From the NCBI GenBank assembly GCA_027451525.1, contig DAIDJF010000034.1:1-59487 (forward strand): DNA of 59,487 bases. The letters are read 5' to 3'. Shown here one piece after another: positions 33,843 through 42,379 of the stretch. A program made the translations under genes and the position numbers. The DNA comes from Ktedonobacterales bacterium (GTDB taxonomy: Bacteria > Chloroflexota > Ktedonobacteria > Ktedonobacterales > Ktedonobacteraceae). The notes under the pieces are model-generated. The model was not told the origin of the DNA. It saw only the letters and a program-made list of their open reading frames with translations, and did no database searches. How positions within the stretch are numbered: the stretch's first letter is position 1; every line of letters starts with the position of its first letter.

Positions 33843-34670
33843 TTAACGTTCGAGGAGAAAGACGAGTTCGGTGGCGAATTCCAGGCGGTGACGAATGTGC
33901 CAGGATGTTTGCTCTACCAGGGCGCGAAAATACTCCTCATAATAGTCACTCATGCCCTTGTTGCGCCCACCCAGGCTATGGACAGGAAACGAGACGACCA
34001 GCAGGCGCGTTCTTAGCGCGGTAAGGAGCCGTTGCCCACACTGTTTCTCTAGCTGTTCCAGGCAGGGCAACGTTTTGAGCAACAGGGCAACATCGGCCTC
34101 GTGCGTAGGGCAAGCTTGCAGAATATCACAGGCACGCGCATGGCCTGTGCAGCCAGTGCTCTGAAGCCAGCCGTCAAGCAGGTCTGTGATATGCTGATAG
34201 ATGTCATAGGCGTGATAGGTGCTATTGGGCGGGAGTGGCATCCAGGGCAGAGCCAGTGGGTTGAGACCGCACGCCAGATCCAGCACGCTCTGTACAGGGC
34301 CAAGCGCGGCAAAGATGCGTGGGTAGAACTCGTCGAGAATGGGCAAACGCTCGCGTGTCGAGGCATGATAGCTCATCAATTGGCGACAGGTAGCGCGTAT
34401 CACATCTTGATCGCCTGTTGCCAGAGCGGCACGCAAGGTCGCGAGGGCCGTTGTGGCATCCTCCACGCGCTCTAGGGCGAGGTAGGCCCCGCCAATCTGG
34501 TGCAGTTTGTTCTTGGTCGCCTTGATTGCCTCTTTTACATTGCGCCGTTTGATAAGCTCCTGTTTGCCAACCACCTCGACCAGTTCAGGGCAGACCGTGC
34601 GATAGCGTGTACTGACAAGAACGGCGGCACATAGCTCTGCCAGATGCGCGTCACTCGTGTGGTTGGGCAT
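33843..34670 (-). CDS. 16S rRNA (guanine-1405-N7)-methyltransferase-like protein, ArmA/Rmt family
   Basis: 275 residues with the full motif series of the aminoglycoside-resistance m7G1405 methyltransferases: KNKLHQIGGAYL, HASTRERLPILDEFYP, the SAM-binding VLDLACGLNPLALPWMP, YHAYDIY, ALLLKTLPCLEQLE and VVSFPVHSLGGRNKGMSDYY. Length agrees with ArmA, RmtB and Sgm. Such enzymes methylate 16S rRNA in assembled 30S subunits and block 4,6-disubstituted deoxystreptamine drugs. The start codon lies inside the last 20 bases of the tgt-like gene, so the pair is translationally coupled. No mobile element or antibiotic cluster is near. It could be an intrinsic resistance gene or a housekeeping rRNA modifier; activity is unproven. 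Confidence 0.85.
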   Translation of the reverse strand: MPNHTSDAHLAELCAAVLVSTRYRTVCPELVEVVGKQELIKRRNVKEAIKATKNKLHQIGGAYLALERVEDATTALATLRAALATGDQDVIRATCRQLMSYHASTRERLPILDEFYPRIFAALGPVQSVLDLACGLNPLALPWMPLPPNSTYHAYDIYQHITDLLDGWLQSTGCTGHARACDILQACPTHEADVALLLKTLPCLEQLEKQCGQRLLTALRTRLLVVSFPVHSLGGRNKGMSDYYEEYFRALVEQTSWHIRHRLEFATELVFLLER

Positions 34671-35793
34671 AATATTGTTCTCGCAGATAGTGCGTCAACA
34701 TCGTCATAAAGCGCAGATTATGCAGCGTTGCCAACCGAAAGAACAGGGTATCATTGATCTTAAACAGATGACGCAGATAACCTAATGAGTAATGCGTGCA
34801 GCACAGACAATCGCAGAAGGCAGAAACGGGACGATCACTTTTAATATACTTATCATCGTTGGCATAGACGTAAGTCAGCCAGCGTTCATCCAGCCCGTCG
34901 CGCAGGTTGGGGTGTGCGGAGTTAAACGTGTAGAGACGGGCGTGACGGGCATCACGTGTCGGCATCGCACAATCAAAAATCTCATAGCCCATGCGCACAC
35001 AGGCCAGAATATTGGCGGGATGCCCGATACCGAGGGCGTGCATCGGGAACTGGCGCGGGATCAGTTCGCGTGTATACTGAATGATCTCGGTGAGCAGTTT
35101 GCCCTGCTTATCGAGAGGCCAACCACCAAAGCCATAGCCATCGAAACCAATCTCTAGTAGTTCGCTGGCACAGCGTTTGCGTAACTCAAACGAGGCACCG
35201 CCTTGCACGACGGCGAAGAGCAGGGGACGCCGTTCCTCCGGCAAGCGTTTCTGAGCAAGCAGCCGCTCATACTCCTGTTTGCAGCGTTTGGCCCAGGCCA
35301 TCGTGCGCCGCACGGCACGCTCCTGTACCTCCTCGCTAGCATCGGCATGTGTACAATCGTCCAGACAGATCACGATATCGCTATCGTAGCTCATTTGCAA
35401 CTGCACAGTCTTTTCGGGCGAGAGGAAGAATTTGCGCTCCGCCCCTTCCGGCTTGAAGGTAATGCCATCATCGTCGAGTGTGCCAAATTTGGCGTTCTGC
35501 TGAATAAGCGAATAGGCCTGAAAGCCGCCTGAGTCTGTGATGATTGGCCCATCCCACGCGCTCATCTTATGCAGACCACCGAGAGCCTGAATGGTGGAGG
35601 AACCGGGCCGCTGCATCAAATGATAGGTGTTCATTACAACGGCCTGAATTGCGCTATGCTGTAAATCGGTCGCATCAAGAGAACGCACGACACCAAGGGT
35701 GGCGTCGGGCATAAAGACGGGATAGTGGAGTTGACCATGCGGCAGAAGCAAGCTAGAGTGTTGTGCCTGCTGCGCATCGGGAACCTGACTCAT
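34651..35793 (-). CDS. tgt: Divergent tRNA-guanine transglycosylase
   Basis: 380 residues of the TGT TIM-barrel family, which swaps guanine for a 7-deazaguanine in RNA. Retained: the general base region ITDSGGFQAYSL, base-contact Asp in ICLDDCTHADAS, Gln in FAVVQGGAS, the nucleophile Asp in YEIFDCAMPTRDARHARL, and the zinc site FCDCLCCTHYSLGYLRHL followed by LATLHNL. The loop normally reading GGLAVGE, which lines the preQ1 pocket, is FGGWPLDKQG here, a large change. It may prefer another base or RNA. The following gene is an rRNA methyltransferase that starts within its 3' end. No queuosine-synthesis genes are in the window. Confidence 0.85.
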   Translation of the reverse strand: MSQVPDAQQAQHSSLLLPHGQLHYPVFMPDATLGVVRSLDATDLQHSAIQAVVMNTYHLMQRPGSSTIQALGGLHKMSAWDGPIITDSGGFQAYSLIQQNAKFGTLDDDGITFKPEGAERKFFLSPEKTVQLQMSYDSDIVICLDDCTHADASEEVQERAVRRTMAWAKRCKQEYERLLAQKRLPEERRPLLFAVVQGGASFELRKRCASELLEIGFDGYGFGGWPLDKQGKLLTEIIQYTRELIPRQFPMHALGIGHPANILACVRMGYEIFDCAMPTRDARHARLYTFNSAHPNLRDGLDERWLTYVYANDDKYIKSDRPVSAFCDCLCCTHYSLGYLRHLFKINDTLFFRLATLHNLRFMTMLTHYLREQYYAQPHE

Positions 35794-35839
35794 GTTTTAT
35801 CCTTTAGCAGTGATCCGGTCGAACGATGACGATGCAGGC

Positions 35840-35868
35840 ATTGTACCAAGCTAGAGCGATTTGAGCAA
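35840..35868 (-). promoter_or_regulatory. Promoter of the tgt-like/methyltransferase bicistron
   Basis: On the minus strand, TTGCTC (35863-35868), 17-base spacer, TACAAT (35840-35845), about 45 bases before the tgt start. The bicistron therefore does not depend on cvpA transcription. Confidence 0.5.
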
Positions 35869-35877
35869 GCGAATCAC

Positions 35878-36444
35878 TTACCGTGGCAACTGCGGCAAGC
35901 CATGCAGGTTGTTGTTGAAAATGCTATTGACCTGCGCGAAGAGGCTATGCGACACGGCCTGATTATAGAAATCGTGCCAGCTTTTCAGTTGACTGAATGA
36001 AATTTGGGCACCAGGAATGATACTGACCGTCTGCTGAAGCGCGTTTGCTCCCGTTTGCAGGTTCGAGAGGAAAGTTCCCAGCACAATCAAGAGCACCAGC
36101 CAGAGCAGCCACGCCTCGACAAAACCAATCACGCCACCCAATAGCGAGTCACCGAAGTTGATGACTGGAATTTTGCGCACGACTCCGCGAATGAACGAAC
36201 CGATAATATGTAAGACCAGCACCGTGCCAAAAAAGAGTACGACATAGGAGATGAGCGGTGTAGCAGGGAGACCATTCGCCGCCAACGTGGCGGTAAGTTG
36301 AGGGCCAAGAGCAGCGGCAATCACGAAACCAACAGGGATACTCAGCAGGTTTACCAGGCTAAAGATCATGCCATTGCGTAAACCATTGAACACAAGCAGT
36401 ATAACAGTGACAAGAAACAGAATATCTATCAAACTAAGCGACAT
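35878..36444 (-). CDS. CvpA family membrane protein
   Basis: 188 residues, four hydrophobic segments: LSLIDILFLVTVILLVFNGL, SLVNLLSIPVGFVIAAAL, ISYVVLFFGTVLVLHIIGSF and GFVEAWLLWLVLLIVLGTF. The LRNGMI and NFGDSLLGGVIGF words match the CvpA/colicin V production family. The E. coli member affects colicin V export and envelope stress tolerance; the molecular role is unclear. AGGAGG lies 8 bases before the ATG at 36444, which is preferred over the ATG at 36474. Confidence 0.85.
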   Translation of the reverse strand: MSLSLIDILFLVTVILLVFNGLRNGMIFSLVNLLSIPVGFVIAAALGPQLTATLAANGLPATPLISYVVLFFGTVLVLHIIGSFIRGVVRKIPVINFGDSLLGGVIGFVEAWLLWLVLLIVLGTFLSNLQTGANALQQTVSIIPGAQISFSQLKSWHDFYNQAVSHSLFAQVNSIFNNNLHGLPQLPR

Positions 36445-36626
36445 CGGTGTGCCTCCTGAACTCAAACAAGTCATTTGATGAGCCTATTATCATACCTCTA
36501 CAGACGATAAAACCAGGAGCATTGTAACAAATGAGATGTGAGGTAGCTCACATTGTGCTATATCGTACCATGTTGTATGGGAACTTTTGGCAAAGACCAG
36601 ACGTCTTCTTCATTAGAGACAGTGAA

Positions 36627-36656
36627 GCCCCTGATTGCCTTCACTCAATCAGGGGC
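36627..36656. terminator. Hairpin downstream of the secreted protein gene
   Basis: GCCCCTGATT and AATCAGGGGC are perfect arms around a 10-base loop, in the 315-base space between the end of the secreted protein gene and the cvpA start. There is no strong T-run. Nothing else is supportable in that space. Confidence 0.45.
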
Positions 36657-36759
36657 CGTAGCACATCTCAGCCGCAGCACTGTATGACTTCATTCCGTGA
36701 AACTGGCAGCAAGGGTCTGTAGAAGCGGTCCTCTTGCTGTCACTTCTTGATGAGCGATA

Positions 36760-37674
36760 TTATGGGCCAGTCAGCACGCAACCACTGACCGCATTATCCC
36801 ATTCCTGTTGTACGATATACTCGTCGCCATTCCAGTTGACATCGCCGCCAGCAGCATCAAGTGGGCCGAACTGCCACGCGCACTTGTCGCCTATCTCTTG
36901 CCCACTGGCATCGGTCCAGGCATTCAGCAGCGGGTCTGTAGCGGCCTCCATCTGCTCGTGCGAAGTTACATTGATTGTCTGGTCAGCATCATCCGTGTTG
37001 GGGCTGGTATTGGGATTGCACGAAAAGCTGGCTGCGTAGGGCATCGCCGCGTAAATCGTGTTCGTACCAAAGTAGTTATGGTAGGCACAAAAACTGTTTG
37101 AAGCACATTGACTGTACGTGCTATCGAAACACAAGTCCTGATTCTGTTCGAGAAACACGAAGAAAATGGTATTGATGCTCGGCGTCCACCCATTAGTATT
37201 GAGGGCGTTCGTGACCTCGTTCTGGATATCGCTGTCGAGGAGTGGGCTTTCCGGGTAGGCCGAGGTATCAACCCAACTTCCCGCGAGGAACGAGTTCGTG
37301 GGCACATTGCCGTTTGCATCGGTATACTGTGTGTTGTTGTGATAGAGAGGCGTTCCACCCACATCGTTAAAGTACCGCTGGATCAGGCTATTGTAGTTGG
37401 CGGAAACGCTCCCCGTGGGTTCCCAGAAAATGGCATAGACAGCGGTTGTTCCGCCCATGACAGGCCCCCCCGCATAGTTGAGATTGTTGCTGCTGGCAGC
37501 AAGCGCGGCGGTATGATGGTGAGCCTGACGATGGAAGAAGAAATGGGGCCGATGGTGACGGCTATGCTGATACTGCCCGGTAGCAGCATAGGCACTGGCA
37601 GGTAAGAGTGCCAGGAGGGCGAGGGCGACGATCACCAGTGCGGAGGCGATACGTGAGAGTCCTCGTTTGGTCAT
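36760..37674 (-). CDS. Secreted protein related to the EXORDIUM/PHI-1 family
   Basis: 304 residues. A clear signal peptide (IASALVIVALALLALLPASA, cleavage after AYAA) is followed by a His-rich stretch and the mature domain: YAGGPVMGGTTAVYAIFWEP, FFVFLEQNQDLCFD, a cysteine-containing middle, and VTSHEQMEAATDP, then GQEIGDKCAWQFG. The HExxE-AATDP arrangement and the EIGD-C block match phosphate-induced/EXORDIUM-like proteins and look like a metal-dependent active site. Activity is not known. Six or so Cys could form disulfides outside the cell. It is a single gene flanked by long gene-free spacers. Confidence 0.75.
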   Translation of the reverse strand: MTKRGLSRIASALVIVALALLALLPASAYAATGQYQHSRHHRPHFFFHRQAHHHTAALAASSNNLNYAGGPVMGGTTAVYAIFWEPTGSVSANYNSLIQRYFNDVGGTPLYHNNTQYTDANGNVPTNSFLAGSWVDTSAYPESPLLDSDIQNEVTNALNTNGWTPSINTIFFVFLEQNQDLCFDSTYSQCASNSFCAYHNYFGTNTIYAAMPYAASFSCNPNTSPNTDDADQTINVTSHEQMEAATDPLLNAWTDASGQEIGDKCAWQFGPLDAAGGDVNWNGDEYIVQQEWDNAVSGCVLTGP

Positions 37675-38277
37675 GAATTACTCCTTCATATGTAGTAGAA
37701 ACATGTCCTTGCCGATCTGCATGCACCTTTACACGGTCACAGGCCCGTGAGACGATATGTATATCCAAACATGCATCCACATGTCTGGACAAATTATCGC
37801 TGTAGGTGAGATGTACTCGTTTGCATCCCCGCAAAACGTTTGCATTCCGTTGAATAAGGTGTTGCGGCTTGTCACAGAACCGTCAACCTGGCACACACAG
37901 CATCTACTCAACAGTATAAAAGAGCGCACTTTATAGAGAATTACACGCGAGTTTGGTGCATCTTATACCAGGAAAGACGCGCTTGCTGCAGATACAGGAA
38001 GATAAAAAATTGAGTAGAAGAAGGAGGGATACAGTGAAACGCGCACTAGCCTGGTGTTATTGCTGTAGGCATAGAGAGATCTTCTGTAAGGATAGGTGCA
38101 ATCTTCTGTAAGAGGTTACAGAAGACAGGAAATAAGAATAGAAGTCCACATGGACTTCCAAAAGGCATTTTTTCAGCATTATCATCTTGCATTCCTTGGA
38201 ACACATACATACAATAAGAGTATGGTGTATTGTCCCACAACTGAAATTGGGAGGAACCTACGGCAAAGCAAGATCGT
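37675..38277. other. Gene-free spacer of 603 bases
   Basis: Holds the divergent control regions of the secreted protein gene and hflX. The only structure I can support is the repeat set at 38079-38125. No tRNA or ncRNA is recognised. Confidence 0.5.
38079..38125 (+). promoter_or_regulatory. Competing hairpin arms in the hflX leader region
   Basis: ATCTTCTGTAAG occurs twice (38079-38090 and 38101-38112), and a single complementary arm TTACAGAAGA follows (38116-38125). Either copy can pair with it: the near one gives a 10-base stem with a GAGG loop, the far one a longer loop. This has the look of an attenuator or alternating structure about 150 bases before hflX. Confidence 0.4.
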
Positions 38278-39585
38278 TTGATTGATACTGGGGCACAACG
38301 TGGGCCGGAACTGGCCTATCTCGTTGCCGTCGATACCGATAACGAAGAGAACATTTGGAGTATTGAAGACTCACTCAGTGAGTTAGGCGCACTGGCCCGT
38401 ACGGCGGGAGCGCAAGTCGTTGGCACAATGGTGCAACGTCTGGCCCATCCAGACGCCCTCACCTACGTGGGAAAAGGACGCGCGCAAGAGTTAAGCGATC
38501 TGGAGAAGACGCTTGGCTTTGAACTGGTCATCTTTGACGATGAACTCACGCCCGTGCAACAAAAAACGCTGGAAAATATGCTCAATGCGCGGGTCGTTGA
38601 CCGCACAGCCCTCATCCTCGACATTTTTGCCCAACATGCGCGCACGCGCGAGGGGCGTCTTCAGGTCGAACTGGCACAGCTAGAATATCGCCTCCCACGC
38701 CTGCTTGGCCGTGGAACCGAGCTTTCCCGTCAGGCAGGTGGCTCACGCGGCACGGCAGCTGGCGCGGGTGGAGCAATTGGCGTGCGTGGACCTGGTGAAA
38801 CAAAGCTAGAAATTGATCGCCGCCGTATTCGTGGTCGTATCTCCGAACTGCGTGAAGATATCGAAGAAGTGCGCCTGCAACGTCTGATCCATCGCCAGCA
38901 ACGTGTCGCGCAGGCTATCCCCATCGTTGCTGTCGTTGGCTACACTAACGCGGGTAAATCCACACTGTTTAATACACTCACCTCGGCGGATGTTTTAGCG
39001 GAGAACAAACTCTTTGCCACGCTCGACCCCGTCACGCGCCATCTGATCCTTCCTGGCAACCAGGAGGTGCTACTCACCGATACCGTCGGCTTTATCCAAA
39101 AACTGCCCACGCGCCTGATCGCAGCTTTCCGCGCGACGCTGGAAGAAGTGATTGAGGCCGATATCCTGCTTGAAGTGGTCGATATTAGCCACGAAAACGC
39201 GATTGAGCAGAGTGAGACGGTCAACGATGTGCTAAAAGAACTCCATGCCGCTGATAAGCCGCGCGTTACCGCGCTCAACAAGATTGATCTGGTTGGCGAC
39301 CCCGATGACATTGATAGCAGCCTCTATCCCAATGCCGTCGCGGTCTCCGCGTTGCGTGGCACAGGTTTGGAAGCCTTAGGAGAGATGATTGGCACGGTGC
39401 TGGCTGCCAGTATGCGTAGCGTACAGGTCGTCATTCCATTCAACAAAGGTGAACTAGTCGAACTCTTCCACCGGCGTGGGCATGTGGAGCGCGAAGAGCA
39501 TCAGGCCGATGGCACATTGCTCACAGGACGTATTCCACGTTCTCTAAACGGATATTATGCCCCCTATAGCACCAATCAGGTGTAG
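38278..39585 (+). CDS. hflX: GTPase HflX
   Basis: HflX binds ribosomes and splits stalled 70S particles, notably in stress. The 435-residue product has the N-terminal domain (YVGKGRAQEL, VIFDDELTPVQQKTLEN), the RLPRLLGRG/GGIGTRGPGE-type linker (IGVRGPGETKLEID) and the G domain: G1 GYTNAGKST, G3 DTVGFIQKLP and G4 NKIDL. No ATG is available. TTG at 38278 is the first usable start, with GGGAGGA about 20 bases upstream, so the true start is uncertain. Preceded by a structured leader. Confidence 0.92.
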   Translation: MIDTGAQRGPELAYLVAVDTDNEENIWSIEDSLSELGALARTAGAQVVGTMVQRLAHPDALTYVGKGRAQELSDLEKTLGFELVIFDDELTPVQQKTLENMLNARVVDRTALILDIFAQHARTREGRLQVELAQLEYRLPRLLGRGTELSRQAGGSRGTAAGAGGAIGVRGPGETKLEIDRRRIRGRISELREDIEEVRLQRLIHRQQRVAQAIPIVAVVGYTNAGKSTLFNTLTSADVLAENKLFATLDPVTRHLILPGNQEVLLTDTVGFIQKLPTRLIAAFRATLEEVIEADILLEVVDISHENAIEQSETVNDVLKELHAADKPRVTALNKIDLVGDPDDIDSSLYPNAVAVSALRGTGLEALGEMIGTVLAASMRSVQVVIPFNKGELVELFHRRGHVEREEHQADGTLLTGRIPRSLNGYYAPYSTNQV

Positions 39586-39856
39586 GGGGCTGGCAATGAG
39601 ATACGTGCTCCCAGTTCTGAGCGGAGCATCTAAAAGGATGGGCTTGTCCGTATGGACTTGCGTCCCAAACTCGCACCTATAAAATGCATATGGACAACAT
39701 GCGCTACATAGGTCAGGTGCATGAGAAGATGAACATTGGATATCATGGGATATCCATAATGGCTAGCCCTGGTATCTCAGGTAGATTGTATATGCTATTC
39801 TTAAATAAGGCCATATTAGAATACGCAGTATACAATAAGGGATGGGATACACTTTT

Positions 39857-41614
39857 ATGTCGGAACGGAAACCACAAACGCGCTTTGTCCCTTTACGGTT
39901 GCGCTTCCGCACGCCCGCAGAGCAGGCTCGTTGGGATCAAGAGTATGGAGAAGCCAGTCGCCACACTTTCCCTATAGAAACACGCGGCAATGGCGCAGTT
40001 CAAGAACAAATGAATGGACAGAGCGCACCTGAGCCTGGCTCGCCTTCAGAGCACCAACGGCGCGTTCAGCAAATGACCGCGTTGCTGCGTTTGAGTCAGC
40101 ATCTCCGTCCAACACAAGATTTACAGGCCACGCTGCAACATCTGGTGCGCTCTGTCCATACCTGCACGGGCTTTCGTTCCGCCATCGTCAACCTGATTGA
40201 GGAAAACACCTATCTTTTACCCATTGCCTTCGCGGGCTGCACAGAAGAGGAACAGCAATTCGTACGCGATAATCCGGTCAGTATTGGACAGCTACAACGC
40301 ATGATGCGCCCGGAATTTCGTGTTCACATGAGCTATTTTATTCCTCACCACTACGTCATCAGTGATCTCAGCGATGTGGGTGTTGTGGTTTCAGCAGCCG
40401 CGCATAGTCAGGTAACCGATACCTGGCATCCACAAGACCTGCTTATCGTACCGCTCGTTAGTGCGCACGACGAGACGCTGCTTGGCTTCCTCTCGCTCGA
40501 TGAACCGGATGACAGCAAAATTCCCGATAGCGAGCACATCAAGATCGGGGAACTCTTCGCAAACGAGATCGCACGCGCTATCGAACAAGTGCGCCACCTG
40601 CAAGCGCAAGACGCCGAGAAATGTGCCTTAGAGAAGGCAATTACGTACCTGCGCGAAGATCTGGAGCAGATACGTCAGGGCAACCTCTCGATGGAAATAC
40701 GCGATAGTAGCCAGCAACTCCACTCGATTACCAGCCTGCTCAACACCATGTTTGAGGAGAGCAACCATATTCTCGGCCAGATGAAGAAAGTCACCGAGGC
40801 GGTAGACGAACATACACGCAGTGTTCAACGCGCCTCGGAACTGCTGGTGCGCGATACCAGCCAGCAGGAGCGACAGACGCAGCAGATTTCACACGTCTTG
40901 AACGATATGAACAGCATGATGTATCAGATTTCAGAGCAGGCCTCCGACCTCTCAAAAAGAGCGGTCGAGGCCCTGGATGTCGCAATGGACGGGCGAGATG
41001 CAGTCGAACGCGCGGTTGAAGGAATGGGCAAAGTGAGAGAAGCGACGCTCCACTCCTCGCGCACCATGAAACGCCTGAGCGAAAGTGGACAAGAAATCAA
41101 CGAAACCGTCATCACCATCACCGAACTTGCCACGCGCATGCACCTGTTGGCCTTAAATGCCGCCATTGAGGCGGCCCGTGCCGGAGAACAGGGGAAGGGA
41201 TTTTCGATGGTTGCGCAAGAGATGCGCGGTCTGGCAAACCATAGCGCGGAAGCGGCCCGCAAGGTCGGCACATATATTCGCACGATCCAGCACGAGACAA
41301 CAGCAGTGGCTCAAAGCGTCGAAAAAAATACGCAACAGGTAGTGACACAGACCGAACTCGTGATGCAGACGGGAACCGCCCTTGAAGCAATCAGCGTGGT
41401 AACCGATCAGATGGCAAACCTCGTGCAAGGCATCTGCACGACCGCCGAGAATCAGGCGCAAGGGTCACAACTTGTCATCGGCACAATCAACGAGATATTG
41501 CGTATGACAACTGAAATCACACAACATATGCAAGAGATGCAGGAGTCACTCACTCAACTTACAACGTTGACCGACTCGCTACGTCTGCGCATGGCCTCCA
41601 TCCGTATCAGATAA
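39857..41614 (+). CDS. Soluble chemoreceptor-like protein with GAF domain
   Basis: 585 residues without membrane segments. A GAF domain spans about 75-245 ([20 protein letters not shown], then [20 protein letters not shown]), followed by a long coiled-coil. The signalling hairpin keeps the canonical tip [20 protein letters not shown], so CheA/CheW contact is possible. No che genes are in the window. It probably clusters in the cytoplasm with other receptors. The ATG at 39857 is chosen; the ATG at 39842 directly abuts its AAGGG. Confidence 0.87.
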   Translation: MSERKPQTRFVPLRLRFRTPAEQARWDQEYGEASRHTFPIETRGNGAVQEQMNGQSAPEPGSPSEHQRRVQQMTALLRLSQHLRPTQDLQATLQHLVRSVHTCTGFRSAIVNLIEENTYLLPIAFAGCTEEEQQFVRDNPVSIGQLQRMMRPEFRVHMSYFIPHHYVISDLSDVGVVVSAAAHSQVTDTWHPQDLLIVPLVSAHDETLLGFLSLDEPDDSKIPDSEHIKIGELFANEIARAIEQVRHLQAQDAEKCALEKAITYLREDLEQIRQGNLSMEIRDSSQQLHSITSLLNTMFEESNHILGQMKKVTEAVDEHTRSVQRASELLVRDTSQQERQTQQISHVLNDMNSMMYQISEQASDLSKRAVEALDVAMDGRDAVERAVEGMGKVREATLHSSRTMKRLSESGQEINETVITITELATRMHLLALNAAIEAARAGEQGKGFSMVAQEMRGLANHSAEAARKVGTYIRTIQHETTAVAQSVEKNTQQVVTQTELVMQTGTALEAISVVTDQMANLVQGICTTAENQAQGSQLVIGTINEILRMTTEITQHMQEMQESLTQLTTLTDSLRLRMASIRIR

Positions 41615-41653
41615 AAAAGAGGACCGCTGTATGCCCCTGCATACAACGGTCCC
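41612..41653. terminator. Bidirectional terminator between convergent genes
   Basis: GGACCGCTGTATG and CATACAACGGTCC pair around a short C-rich loop. On the minus strand the hairpin is followed by TCTTTTTT, a classic end for the TPR gene; it also serves the chemoreceptor gene. Confidence 0.7.
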
Positions 41654-41673
41654 CTACGCTCATTCGCGCTGTT

Positions 41674-41907
41674 TTATGCTTTATGCCCCAGACGATACGC
41701 CTCGGCATAACAACGTTGCGCCTCGGCTAGTCGCCCCAATTGCTCTAGAATGTTGCCTTTATGGTAATGGAAAGCAGATTCCTGCGGAGCTAGCTGAATA
41801 GCTTCTTCATAGGCCGCAAGAGCCGCTTCTTTGGTATCGAGATCATATGTGCCAGTTATAAAATGGAGTCCATTAGAACCTGCATCGGAAATGGTATCCT
41901 GGTACAT
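41674..41907 (-). CDS. Small TPR-repeat protein
   Basis: 77 residues with about one and a half tetratricopeptide repeats (AALAAYEEAIQLAPQESA, then FHYHKGNILEQLGRLAEAQR). It is far shorter than most TPR proteins, so it could be a stand-alone adaptor or a leftover of a larger gene. A good terminator follows it, which supports expression. Confidence 0.65.
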   Translation of the reverse strand: MYQDTISDAGSNGLHFITGTYDLDTKEAALAAYEEAIQLAPQESAFHYHKGNILEQLGRLAEAQRCYAEAYRLGHKA

Positions 41908-42147
41908 CGCGTTTCACCATACCTGTATCTAAAACTATGTGTATATCCCTATCCACGTTGCAATACATGGTACAAAGCCGATCAACACATTCATACACGC
42001 ATGTATATGAGTATACGTTACACGATCACCTACGAATTACGCAAGAGTCCCCTACTTTTGGATAAAAAGATACCTTATTTTGTAGGATAGAGGTACTCAT
42101 GAGGCAAACGCATACCTCATGAAATAAAGTGGCTCCTGACGCCCTTC

Positions 42148-42176
42148 TTGACGTCTTGTTAACACTCCTATATAGT
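42148..42176 (+). promoter_or_regulatory. Sigma70-type promoter of rny
   Basis: TTGACG (42148-42153), 17-base spacer, TATAGT (42171-42176), giving a leader of roughly 200 bases before the GTG at 42380. The preceding 41908-42147 part of this spacer is AT-rich with nothing else supportable. Confidence 0.6.
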
Positions 42177-42194
42177 ATAGTTGCCGTATAGTAC

Positions 42195-42303
42195 ATTTTT
42201 GCATATGTTCGCAAAAATATTGACAGAATCAATGATGCTCTTTAAAAAATTAGGCCAGCAACGTGGCTATCCAGCGTGTGCGGATTAATTTTTTAAAAAG
42301 CAT
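42195..42303 (+). promoter_or_regulatory. Two stem-loops in the rny leader
   Basis: Hairpin 1: ATTTTTGC (42195-42202) with GCAAAAAT (42211-42218). Hairpin 2: an AT-rich stem of about 18 pairs, left 42235-42252 (starting ATGCTC) and right 42285-42303 (ending AAGCAT), with one mismatch and a 32-base GC-rich loop. Both lie between the predicted promoter and the start codon. Confidence 0.55.
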
Positions 42304-42379
42304 TCCATACTTGCCCGTTTTGGGCATTACAGGCCGTAGGGACGCAATTATGTGTCCGTTTCCCTGGAGGTAGGCCGAG

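Noticed and set aside
33843..34670. Recently acquired mobile aminoglycoside-resistance gene
   Set aside because: No insertion sequence, integron or resistance neighbours; coupled to a tgt-like gene and with base composition like its surroundings, so it looks resident.
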